Below, in pieces: positions 34,546-45,855 of a stretch of DNA of 64,000 bases (the first letter of the stretch is position 1; the number at the start of each line of letters is the position of its first letter). A program made the translations under genes and the position numbers. The notes beneath the pieces were generated by a model. The model saw only the letters and a program-made list of their open reading frames with translations. It was not told the origin of the DNA and made no database searches. This DNA comes from Streptomonospora litoralis (lineage in GTDB: Bacteria; Actinomycetota; Actinomycetes; Streptosporangiales; Streptosporangiaceae): NCBI RefSeq assembly GCF_004323735.1, contig NZ_CP036455.1, positions 553,101 through 617,100 on the forward strand, read 5' to 3'.

Positions 34546-36774
34546 CTACTCGTCGTCGTCCTCGTCGTCGTGGCGGCGGCGCTTCTTCTTGCCGTCCTGG
34601 CCGGGGCGCAGCAGGGCCTCGGCCAGGGCGAGCATGGTCTCCTCAAGGGCGGCCAGGCGCTTGGTGATGTCGTCGTGCGAGGTCTCCACCGCCTCGGTGA
34701 TGGCCTCGTCGAACTCGTGGCGGTCCGGGCGCGCCTGAACCTCGCGCAGCAGCGGGTCCAGGCCCTCCTTGAGGTGGCCGTCCAGCTTCTCCAGCCGGTC
34801 GGTGGGGTCGACCACCGGGCGCTCCAGCAGTTCGGTGAGGCGGCGGTGCACCTCGCTGAACTCCAGGGTGGCGGGAAGCTGGGCCAGGCGCTGGTTGAGA
34901 GCCTCCAGGCGGTCGTCCACGGCCTCCAGCCGGCCGTCGACGCCGTCGATGTGCCCGTTGACGCCTTCGAACTGGCCCTCGACGCCGTTCACGCGGCCCT
35001 CTATGCCGTCGAGGCGCCCGTTGACCCCGTCGATCTTGCCTTCGACGCCCTCGAAGTTGCCTTCGAAGTGGCCCTCGAAGGTGTCGAACCGGTCGGTGAG
35101 GCGGCCCAGGCCGTGCTCGACCTGGCCCTTGACGAGCTCCAGGTGGCGGTCCACGCGTTCGGTCAGCTCCTGGCGGCTCTGCTCCAGGCGGGCGTCGACG
35201 GTCGCGCGCTGCTCCTCCAGCGTGGTGGTGAGCGAACCGTGGCGGTCGTCGCTCTGCTGCGCCAGGGCGGTGATGCGCTCGTCGACCGCACCCCGCAGTT
35301 CGCCGATGCGCGTGTCGACGGACTCGCGCAGCTCGGCGGCGCGCTCGTCGACGGTGCCGCGCAGCTCGCCCAGCGCGGCGGTGGTGGCGGCCAGGTCCGC
35401 CTCGGTCTTGGCGCGCAGCCCTTCCGCGGTCTCGTCGAGCTTGCCGGCGAGTTCGCTGCGGTTCTGGTCGTCGCGCTCGCGCAGCTCGGCCCGGTGCAGC
35501 TCCAGCTGCTCGTGCAGCTCGGTGAGCCGGTCGCGCACGTGGGTGCGGATGTCGCCGAGGCGCTCCTCGGTGGACTCGGCCAGCTTGACCACGGCGCTGT
35601 TGGCATCCGCCACCGCCGCCGCGGTCTCGGCGTGGTTCTCCTCGGCCTGGCCGCTGAGCCGGGAGACGCCCTCGCCGAGCTGGGAGGTGACGGCGGTGTG
35701 GTTCTCGGCGGCCTGGGTGTCGAGCCGCTGGATGCCTTCGGTAAGGGCGGTGTGGCGCTCTTGGGCGCCGGTGTCGAGGCGGTCGATGCCTTCGCGCAGC
35801 GCGCCGTGGTCCTCCTCGGCCCGGCTGCCGAGGCGCTCGATGCTTTCGCTCAGGGCGGTGTGGCGTTCCTGTGCCTGCGTGCTGAGGCGGTCGGCGCTCT
35901 CCGACAGCGCGCCGGTCACCGCGTCGCGGCTCTGCTCGGTGGCGCCGCGCAGCGACTCGGCGGTGCTGTCGAGCTTGCCGCTGAGCGCCGTGTGCTGATC
36001 GCGCAGGGTGGATTCGAGCGTGTCGTGGCTCTCGCCGATGGAGGTCACCAGGCTCTCGCGGCCCTCGGCAACCGCGTTCTCGACGGAGGAGCGGCCCTGC
36101 TCCACGGCCGCGGCCAGCGCCTCGCGGCCCTCGTCGATAGCGGCCTTCACGGCCTCGTGCCGCTCGGTGGCCGCGCCCATGGCGCTGTCGTGCTGGGCCT
36201 CCAGGCGCTCGGTGACGGCGGCCAGGGAATCGCGCAGTTCCTGTGTGTCGGTGTTCAGCCCCGACACCGCCTCGTCGAGGCGGCCGAAGCGGGCCTCGGC
36301 GTCGGCGGTCAGCCCCTCGACGCGCTCGGCCAGCGCGTCGATGCGGCCGGAGATCTGCTCACCGGAGCCCGCCAGGTCGGACAGCCGCGAGAGCGCGGTG
36401 TCGAGGTGACCGGTGATGGTGCGGATGTCCGCGCGCAGCGCCGACATCTCCGCGAGCGGCTTGACGCGTTCTCCGACCAGCGAGATGTGCTCGGCGAGGG
36501 TCTCCGCCCACTCGGGTGGGCGCGAGGAGAGTTCGTCGACGCGGGCCTGGACGTTGGTGACCGACTCCGCGAGTGTGGCGAACTCGCGTTCGCGGAACTC
36601 GCGCAGCAGCCACTCCATGCCTTCCAGGCGCTGGCGCATCTCCTCGTTGACCGCACCCTGCGACTTCTGCTCGGACATCTGGTCCTGCGCGGCCCGCGAG
36701 AGGAGGTCCCGCATGCGGTCGGAGATCCCGGTCTGACCTCCCCCGTTGAGGAAGTTGTGGTTGGTCTGTTCCAC
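34546..36774 (-). CDS. Long coiled-coil repeat protein
   Basis: 742 residues from a GTG at 36774 with AGGAG 7 bases upstream. No enzymatic domain. The N-terminal ~70 residues are a polar head (EQTNHNFLNGGGQTG). Most of the protein is alpha-helical coiled coil with Ser/Thr/Glu/Arg-rich repeats of the type QERHTALSESIERL-GSRAEEDHGALREGIDRL. Residues ~566-623 are strict seven-residue repeats with Gly at a fixed place (EGKIDGV NGRLDGI EGRVNGV). The C-terminus is KKKRRRHDDEDDDE, basic then acidic. It resembles cytoskeletal or polarity coiled-coil proteins such as Scy/FilP in general design only. Confidence 0.8.
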   Translation of the reverse strand: MEQTNHNFLNGGGQTGISDRMRDLLSRAAQDQMSEQKSQGAVNEEMRQRLEGMEWLLREFREREFATLAESVTNVQARVDELSSRPPEWAETLAEHISLVGERVKPLAEMSALRADIRTITGHLDTALSRLSDLAGSGEQISGRIDALAERVEGLTADAEARFGRLDEAVSGLNTDTQELRDSLAAVTERLEAQHDSAMGAATERHEAVKAAIDEGREALAAAVEQGRSSVENAVAEGRESLVTSIGESHDTLESTLRDQHTALSGKLDSTAESLRGATEQSRDAVTGALSESADRLSTQAQERHTALSESIERLGSRAEEDHGALREGIDRLDTGAQERHTALTEGIQRLDTQAAENHTAVTSQLGEGVSRLSGQAEENHAETAAAVADANSAVVKLAESTEERLGDIRTHVRDRLTELHEQLELHRAELRERDDQNRSELAGKLDETAEGLRAKTEADLAATTAALGELRGTVDERAAELRESVDTRIGELRGAVDERITALAQQSDDRHGSLTTTLEEQRATVDARLEQSRQELTERVDRHLELVKGQVEHGLGRLTDRFDTFEGHFEGNFEGVEGKIDGVNGRLDGIEGRVNGVEGQFEGVNGHIDGVDGRLEAVDDRLEALNQRLAQLPATLEFSEVHRRLTELLERPVVDPTDRLEKLDGHLKEGLDPLLREVQARPDRHEFDEAITEAVETSHDDITKRLAALEETMLALAEALLRPGQDGKKKRRRHDDEDDDE

Positions 36775-37157
36775 CGAGGTGCTCCTTACGATCTGGCGCC
36801 CCCACCCGCTTCGGCCGTGGATGGGCGGTGTGCTCCTGGGTTGCCGCGCGACGCCGGGGGCGGACACGACACCGCGGCGACCGCGGTGACTTTCGGAGGC
36901 GCTGCGGTCACGCGCGGTGATATGCGGTGCCACGGTGGGAGAGCGGGCAGGTTGGCGGCCGCCGACCACCCTGGTGCGTCGCCGGAGGAATCCAGGACGG
37001 AAGAGAAGGGATTCAGCGGGATCAGTTTAACGACATGAGCCTCGTTCACCGTGTGCAGTGGCAAAGAAGGGGGATTGCGGCTTTAGCGGTCTGTTGCGTC
37101 ACGCTAGTACTGATCGCGACCTTAGTCACGCGTGAGCTCGCAGTTCCGGAATGCCTC

Positions 37158-38447
37158 TTATGTCCCCGATGTCTCCGGTGGGGCTGTGACCTCGGAACAC
37201 AGTAGGCACAGCGGCCGTTCGCGCACGCGCGTGAGAACCACGACAACGGATTCCGGGCCGCTCGGGCGGAGATCGCGCCGGAGCTTCTCGACGTCCACGG
37301 CGGATCCGCGTTTCTTAATCGTTACCGTACCCGCGTTCCGCTTCCGGACGGCCGCCCGCAGCCGCTTGAGGGAGAACGGCATGGCCTCGTGGATCTCGTA
37401 GGCCCGGCAGAACGGGGTGGGCACGAGGCGTTCGGCGGTGATGTAGGCGATATCGGGGTCGAGCAGCGCGCCGCCGACGAGCGAGGCCGCCTCCGCCACC
37501 AGGTGCGCGCGCACTACGGCGTTGTCCGGCTCGTAGAGGTAGCGCGCCGGCGGGCCGGTGGGGGCGGGCTCCCGAGCGGGGTCGGCCTCCAGCACGGACG
37601 GTTCGGACACCGCGCTGCTCAGCAGGGTGGCACGCCGCCGTGCCGGAGCCGGGGCGCCCTGCCACAGCGCCGTCTCCTTCAGTTCGCCGTCCACCGAAAT
37701 CCATTCGGCCCCGGCGCCCTCGGGGATCCGCTCGTGCGGGATGCCCGGCGCCGCCTTGACGCAGGAGGCCGGTGCGCGCGCGGCCAGGTCCAGCACGGTG
37801 TCCCAGGGCGGGGAGTAGGCGTCGGGGTCGAACACCCGGCCGCGGCCCGTGCGGCGGGCGGGGTCGCAGAAGACCGCGTCGTAGTCGGCGGGCGCGACGG
37901 CGGCGGCGTCGCCCTCGCGTACGCGCGCCCGGTCGGCCACGCCGAGCGCGGTGACGTTGGCCGCGGCGACGGCGGACGTCAGCGGATCGGCCTCGATTCC
38001 CTCCACCGCGAGGCCGGCCTCGGCCATGCCCAGGGTGTCGGCCCCGATCCCGCAGCCCAGGTCGGCCACGCGGGCCCCGGTCCCCAGCGCGGCGGCCAGC
38101 CGTGCAGCGCGGTAGCCGGTGACACGGCCCCGGGTGGCCTGCTCCAGGCCGGGGGCGGTGAAGAACATCCGGTCGGCCCGCCCGCCGAACTTCTCGCGCC
38201 CCCGCGCGCGCAGCCGCGCCTGGGTCAGTGCCGCGCCGGCCAGGTCGGCGGGGGAGACCCCGGCGGCGGCTTCGTCGCCGGATGCGGCCAGCGCCCGCTC
38301 GGCGTCGCGGCGCAGTCGGGTGGCGGCCTTCAGCGGGTCCTCGACTACCAGTTCCGCGGCGGCCGCGAGAACCCGTTGCCCGGCGGTTGTGTGCAGTGCC
38401 GCGAACACCGTCGTCGCGTCGGATGCGGTTTGTCCGCTAGTCACCAC
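37158..38447 (-). CDS. SAM-dependent methyltransferase with THUMP-like C-terminal domain
   Basis: 429 residues from a GTG at 38447 (GGAGA upstream). N-terminal helical part, then a class I methyltransferase core: VADLGCGIGADTLGMAEAGLAVEGIEADP and DAVFCDPARRTGRGRVFDP, the latter a variant of the DPP(Y/F) motif of nucleic-acid base methylases. The C-terminus (PFCRAYEIHEAMPFSLKRLRAAVRKRNAGTVTIKKRGSAVDVEKLRRDL) is the THUMP-like domain, so RNA is the likely target. It is divergent from groES. A conserved actinobacterial gene without known product. Confidence 0.85.
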   Translation of the reverse strand: MVTSGQTASDATTVFAALHTTAGQRVLAAAAELVVEDPLKAATRLRRDAERALAASGDEAAAGVSPADLAGAALTQARLRARGREKFGGRADRMFFTAPGLEQATRGRVTGYRAARLAAALGTGARVADLGCGIGADTLGMAEAGLAVEGIEADPLTSAVAAANVTALGVADRARVREGDAAAVAPADYDAVFCDPARRTGRGRVFDPDAYSPPWDTVLDLAARAPASCVKAAPGIPHERIPEGAGAEWISVDGELKETALWQGAPAPARRRATLLSSAVSEPSVLEADPAREPAPTGPPARYLYEPDNAVVRAHLVAEAASLVGGALLDPDIAYITAERLVPTPFCRAYEIHEAMPFSLKRLRAAVRKRNAGTVTIKKRGSAVDVEKLRRDLRPSGPESVVVVLTRVRERPLCLLCSEVTAPPETSGT

Positions 38448-38477
38448 GGTGTTCTCCGTTCCCCTGTGACCTGTTGT

Positions 38478-38506
38478 TTGACGCGCCCCATGGGTCGGGC
38501 TAATGT
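38478..38506 (+). promoter_or_regulatory. groES-groEL heat-shock promoter
   Basis: TTGACG (38478-38483) and TAATGT (38501-38506) are 17 bases apart, a near-consensus vegetative promoter, immediately followed by the CIRCE element. This is the standard layout for HrcA control. Confidence 0.8.
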
Positions 38507-38512
38507 TCCATA

Positions 38513-38539
38513 CTGGCACTCTCAAAGGTAGAGTGCTAA
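38513..38539 (+). promoter_or_regulatory. CIRCE element (HrcA operator)
   Basis: CTGGCACTC-N9-GAGTGCTAA. The right arm is a perfect match to the consensus TTAGCACTC-N9-GAGTGCTAA; the left arm departs at two or three outer positions. HrcA binds here and blocks groESL transcription until heat shock titrates GroEL. Confidence 0.92.
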
Positions 38540-38644
38540 TCGCGACGAGGCCGGTCTGGCACCCGCGACGGCAGGCCGCCGTGGTCGCCCCTTTGCAAAG
38601 CATGCCGTTTCGAATTCTCGAACCCGAAGGGGGAGGTCACAACC

Positions 38645-38956
38645 GTGTCGACCGCCACCAAGACTGTGCTCAAGCCGCTTGAGGACCGCGTCGTCGTCAA
38701 GACGCTGGAGGCCGAGCAGACCACCGCCTCCGGCCTTGTCATTCCCGACACCGCCAAGGAGAAGCCCCAGGAGGGTGAGGTCCTCGCCGTGGGCCCCGGC
38801 CGCTGGGACGACGAGGGCGACAAGCGCATCCCGCTGGACGTGAACGTCGGCGACGTCGTCCTGTACAGCAAGTACGGCGGCACCGAGGTCAAGTACGACA
38901 ACGAGGAGTACCTCGTCCTCTCCGCCCGCGACATCCTCGCGGTCGTCGAGAAGTAG
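38645..38956 (+). CDS. groES: Co-chaperonin GroES
   Basis: 103 residues from a GTG with GGGGGAGGT upstream. [43 protein letters not shown] includes the mobile loop that contacts Gro[38 protein letters not shown] closes the protein. Seven subunits cap the GroEL cage. Transcribed with groEL from the CIRCE promoter. Confidence 0.98.
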   Translation: MSTATKTVLKPLEDRVVVKTLEAEQTTASGLVIPDTAKEKPQEGEVLAVGPGRWDDEGDKRIPLDVNVGDVVLYSKYGGTEVKYDNEEYLVLSARDILAVVEK

Positions 38957-39053
38957 GGCCTCGGTTCTCCCATGCATCCCGCCCCGGCCGGCACGCTGCC
39001 GGGCGGGGCGGTTCTCATGTTCGCCGTACGTGTACGGATAGAGGAAGCTCACC

Positions 39054-40667
<1,614 letters not shown>

Positions 40668-40731
40668 GTCGGCGCCTCCCGGCCCCGGCACCCGCCCGGC
40701 ACCGCGCCCGCGCGCCCGGCCGGACGGCCTG

Positions 40732-40771
40732 GACCCCGTGTCCGCACACGCTGCGGGCGCGGGGTCTTTTA
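40732..40771 (+). terminator. Terminator after groEL
   Basis: A 14-bp stem (40732-40745 with 40753-40766, two wobbles) with a 7-base loop is followed by TTTTA, a classical intrinsic terminator. Confidence 0.85.
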
Positions 40772-40885
40772 TCATTGCAGGCCGGGATTCGGAGTGCGGC
40801 ACGCGTCACTTACCGGGCTTTTCTCCCAAACGTGATCATTCTGTAGCCGCGCTCCGTGAGGTGTAAGTCCGCACAGCGGGGCATG

Positions 40886-41518
40886 ATGCGATACGTGACG
40901 GATCTACGCGCAGCGGGGGGCGCGCTCGCGAGCCGAGGCGATGCCCCGCGCAGAGCGAACGAGACGGAACTGAACGACCTGACCTCGCTGGCGGTGCAGG
41001 GGGACGACGGCGCGGTGGACTCGCTGATCCGCGAGGTCCGCCCCATGGTGCTCCGCTACTGCCGGGCCAAGCTCTCCCGGGTCTCCGGGTACGTCCACTA
41101 CTCCGACGACGTCGCCCAGGAGGTCTGCATCGCCCTGATCGCGGCGCTGCCCCGCTACGAGGACAAGGGGCGGCCGTTCGCGGCCTTCGTCTTCGGAATC
41201 GCCGCGCACAAGGTCGCCGACGCGCTGCGCCGCTCCACCCGCGCCGACCTGCCGACCGACGCGGTTCCCGACCGCCCCGACGAGGACCCCGGGCCCGAGG
41301 AGTCGGTTGTGCGTACGGTCGAGACCGAGCGCGCCAAGGCCCTGCTGGACGAGCTGCCCGAACAGCAGCGCCGCCTGCTGGTGATGCGCGTCATCGCCGG
41401 GCTCTCGGCCGACGAGACCGGGCACGCGCTGAACATGTCGCCGGGTGCGGTGCGGGTGGCCCAGCACCGCGCTCTGGCCCGCCTGCGCAAGGTCGCGGCG
41501 GCCAACCGGCTCATCTGA
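40886..41518 (+). CDS. shbA: ShbA-type ECF RNA polymerase sigma factor
   Basis: 210 residues from ATG 40886 (ATG 40883 and GTG 40895 are alternatives). Sigma region 2: [46 protein letters not shown]. Sigma region 4: [50 protein letters not shown]. In Streptomyces griseus ShbA drives transcription of the principal sigma gene hrdB and lies directly upstream of guaB, as here. No anti-sigma gene is adjacent. The bldM and whiB-like genes that separate groEL from shbA in Streptomyces are absent. Confidence 0.92.
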   Translation: MRYVTDLRAAGGALASRGDAPRRANETELNDLTSLAVQGDDGAVDSLIREVRPMVLRYCRAKLSRVSGYVHYSDDVAQEVCIALIAALPRYEDKGRPFAAFVFGIAAHKVADALRRSTRADLPTDAVPDRPDEDPGPEESVVRTVETERAKALLDELPEQQRRLLVMRVIAGLSADETGHALNMSPGAVRVAQHRALARLRKVAAANRLI

Positions 41519-41618
41519 GCGCGCCCGCCTCGCCCGGTCGGCCCGTCGCCGTTCTCCCCGACGACCCGCTCCGCTTTCCCGGCACACTGTCAAGGATCGC
41601 CGCGTATCGGTGCCACAG

Positions 41619-41642
41619 TGTCAAGCTGTCAACCTGTCAACT
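41619..41642. repeat. Three 8-bp direct repeats upstream of guaB
   Basis: TGTCAAGC, TGTCAACC and TGTCAACT follow one another without a gap; a fourth TGTCAAGG is at 41588. On the minus strand each contains TTGACA. They are in the 309-bp shbA-guaB gap, otherwise without visible features, and may be a regulator-binding array. Confidence 0.5.
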
Positions 41643-41797
41643 TCGCGCTCCTGCGCGGTTGACCGGCTCCCGCCGAGCCCGTTCGCCGGCGCAGCCCGCC
41701 GGGCCTGACCGGCCTCCCGCGCGCCTGTGAATCCCGCCACCGGCCTCGGGGATGTCGGCGCATCCGCCCACCGCGCCCCTGTGCGGACCTAGGATGA

Positions 41798-43321
<1,524 letters not shown>

Positions 43322-43493
43322 TCCCGACGGGCTGTCGGGCGGGTCCCGCCGTGCCGGGAGGCGCCGGGGCGCCGGTCGGCCGTGCCCGGCGCGGGGCGGC
43401 CGCAGGGTGGAGCGCCGGCGCGGCGGTAAACTCGCCGCGGCAGTAACCGCCGGCGGGCTGTGCCGGTGAAGCACGTGAGAGGGGATCGAAGCG

Positions 43494-44609
43494 TTGGCTC
43501 AGCTGGAGATCGGGCTCGGCAAGAACGGGCGCCGCGCCTACGAACTCGAGGAGATCGGGATCGTGCCGGCCCGCCGCACCCGTGACCCCGAGGAGGTGTC
43601 GATCACCTGGCAGATCGACGCCTACCGCTTCGACACGCCGCTGATGGGCAGCCCGATGGACAGCATCGCCTCGCCCGAGACGGTCATCGCCATGGGTCGG
43701 CAGGGCGCGCTGGGCGTGCTCGACCTCGAAGGGCTGTGGACGCGCTACGAGTCCCCCCAGCCGCTGCTCGACGAGATCCGCGAGCTCGACGACGAGGCCG
43801 CGACGCAGCGGCTTCAGGAGATCTACGCCGAGCCCGTGAAGGAGGAGCTGATCGGCCGGCGTATCGAGGAGATCCGCCAGGCCGGTGTGGTCACGGCCGC
43901 GCGCCTCTCGCCCCAGCACACCGCGCAGTACCACAAGGCGGTCATCGACGCCGGTGTCGACATCTTCGTGATCCGCGGGACCACCGTCTCCGCCGAGCAC
44001 GTCTCGGGCCGTGCGGAGCCGCTGAACCTCAAGCAGTTCATCTACGAACTGGACGTGCCCGTGGTCGTGGGCGGCTGCGCCACCTACACCGCTGCGCTGC
44101 ACCTGATGCGCACCGGCGCCGCCGGCGTGCTCGTCGGCTTCGGCGGCGGCTCCGGCCACACCACCCGCTCGGTGCTGGGGGTGGCGGTGCCCATGGCCAG
44201 CGCGATCGGCGACGTGGCCGCGGCCCGCCGGGACTACCTCGACGAGTCGGGCGGCCGGTATGTGCACGTCATCGCCGACGGCGGCATGACCCGCAGCGGC
44301 GACATCGCCAAGGCGCTGGCGTGCGGTTCCGACGCCGTGATGATCGGTTCGCCGCTGGCGCGCGCCGCCGAAGCCCCCGGCGGCGGGTTCCACTGGGGGA
44401 GCGAGGCCCACCACGGCGAGCTTCCGCGCGGCGAGCGGCTGAACGTGGGCACCATCGGCTCGCTGTCGTCGATCCTGCACGGCCCCTCCTCCATCAGCGA
44501 CGGGTCCATGAACCTGATGGGGGCCCTGCGGCGCACCATGGCGACCTCCGGCTACAGCGACCTCAAGGAGTTCCAGCGCGTGGAGGTCGTGGTCAACCCG
44601 CACCGGTGA
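43494..44609 (+). CDS. guaB3: GuaB3-family IMPDH-related protein
   Basis: 371 residues from a TTG with GAGAGGGGA upstream. IMPDH/GMPR barrel without CBS domains. The nucleotide-binding loops remain ([55 protein letters not shown]), but the loop that carries the catalytic Cys in GuaB reads GFGGGSGHTTRSVLGV, with His instead of Cys. I believe this is shared by many actinobacterial GuaB3 proteins. It is therefore probably not a classical IMP dehydrogenase; GMP reductase or a regulatory role is possible. Confidence 0.9.
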   Translation: MAQLEIGLGKNGRRAYELEEIGIVPARRTRDPEEVSITWQIDAYRFDTPLMGSPMDSIASPETVIAMGRQGALGVLDLEGLWTRYESPQPLLDEIRELDDEAATQRLQEIYAEPVKEELIGRRIEEIRQAGVVTAARLSPQHTAQYHKAVIDAGVDIFVIRGTTVSAEHVSGRAEPLNLKQFIYELDVPVVVGGCATYTAALHLMRTGAAGVLVGFGGGSGHTTRSVLGVAVPMASAIGDVAAARRDYLDESGGRYVHVIADGGMTRSGDIAKALACGSDAVMIGSPLARAAEAPGGGFHWGSEAHHGELPRGERLNVGTIGSLSSILHGPSSISDGSMNLMGALRRTMATSGYSDLKEFQRVEVVVNPHR

Positions 44610-44838
44610 GCGCAGTCCCCGGCACGGCACGGCCGCTTCGGCCGCGGCCGCCGTCGGAGTGGCCGGGTGGCCCGGCGGGCGCGCCGAGATCGCCGATACA
44701 CCCCCCGCTGACCGGCTGAAACGGGTAGGTTGTTGACTCGGTCGCGCCGAATGGGGTGCACTATCACGTCGGCGCCGACCGCGCCCAGCCGACACGCTTC
44801 CCCCGGCTGATCGTGTCCGAGACGTGAATGAGGTGTCC

Positions 44839-45705
44839 GTGAGCGGTCCCCCCGTCACCGATCCCGAGGCCCCCGCCTCATCCGGTAGTACGCCCCACCC
44901 GGGCCGCTGGAAGCGGGGCGCCGCGGCCGCGGCCGCGGTCGTTTCCACCCTCGGGCTGGCCGCGGCCGTCGCCGGGATAGCCGGGACGTTCCAGCCCGAC
45001 CGGCCGCCCGAGCTGCCGCCCGGCGCCGACCGCGCCGGGGGCAGCATCGACACGGTCCCCGAATCGGCGTCGCCGGAGGGTTCGGAGCCGACAGCCGACG
45101 AGCGGCGCTCGCCCGCCCCGGGAGCGGCCGTCGCCGACCCGAGCCCGCAGTGGCTCGACACGGTGTCGGAGGCCACCGGCGTACCGCGCCGGGCGCTGGA
45201 GGGTTACGCGCGCGCCCAGCTCGTGCTGATGGCCGAGCAGCCCGACTGCCTGGTCTCGTGGCCGACGCTGGCGGGCATCGGCAAGATCGAGTCGAGGCAC
45301 GGCACGATCCACGGCGGCGAGATCGGCTCCGACGGACGCACCACCGAGCGGATCATCGGCATCCCGCTCGACGGCACCGACAACACCGCCGCGATCTCCG
45401 ACTCCGACGGCGGCGCCCTCGACGGCGACACCCGCTGGGACCGCGCGGTCGGCCCGATGCAGTTCATCCCCACGACGTGGCAGGACTGGGGCGCCGACGC
45501 CGACTCCACCCGCGGCGCGGACCCGCACGACATCGACGACGCGGCACTGGCCGCGGCGCGCTACCTGTGCGCCGACAGCCGGGTCCTCACCAGCGACACC
45601 GGCTGGTGGGAGGCGGTCCTCTCCTACAACGAGTCCCGCAGTTACGGCGAGGACGTGATGGCCGCCGCCGACGACTACGCCACCTCCGCCGACGAGGCGC
45701 TGTAG
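44839..45705 (+). CDS. MltB/SLT-2 type lytic transglycosylase
   Basis: 288 residues from GTG 44839 (TGAGG 5 bases upstream; GTG 44824 also in frame). One N-terminal membrane anchor (GAAAAAAVVSTLGLAAAVAGIAG), then a ~65-residue disordered Pro/Ala/Ser linker. The catalytic domain has Glu in LAGIGKIESRHG, followed by VGPMQFIPTTWQDWGADAD and the late LSYNESRSY. It cleaves the peptidoglycan MurNAc-GlcNAc bond with anhydro-ring formation outside the membrane. Its 5' region showed no recognisable c-di-AMP riboswitch. Confidence 0.92.
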   Translation: MSGPPVTDPEAPASSGSTPHPGRWKRGAAAAAAVVSTLGLAAAVAGIAGTFQPDRPPELPPGADRAGGSIDTVPESASPEGSEPTADERRSPAPGAAVADPSPQWLDTVSEATGVPRRALEGYARAQLVLMAEQPDCLVSWPTLAGIGKIESRHGTIHGGEIGSDGRTTERIIGIPLDGTDNTAAISDSDGGALDGDTRWDRAVGPMQFIPTTWQDWGADADSTRGADPHDIDDAALAAARYLCADSRVLTSDTGWWEAVLSYNESRSYGEDVMAAADDYATSADEAL

Positions 45706-45855
45706 GTCCGGCGGGGCGCGGCGACCGCTGTCAGCGGGGTGGGCCGTGCGCGAGGCGTGCCACCCGATTGCGCCGGGCGTGTCGGGTTAGCCTGGCCGAT
45801 GGGGCGTCCGGGCGGCGCGCCCGGGCACAGCACCTCTCCCAAGGAAGGGCTTGAC

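Noticed and set aside
34456-37038. 860-codon plus-strand frame
   Set aside because: Antisense to the coiled-coil gene, which has a good ribosome site and regular heptads; the plus frame is a mirror of that repeat pattern.
37035-37205. Possible 56-residue plus-strand protein with one hydrophobic helix and C-terminal cysteines
   Set aside because: It overlaps the end of the methyltransferase gene on the other strand, has no clear ribosome site and resembles no known family.
44610-44838. c-di-AMP (ydaO) riboswitch upstream of the cell-wall hydrolase
   Set aside because: The expected conserved core sequences and paired helices could not be found.
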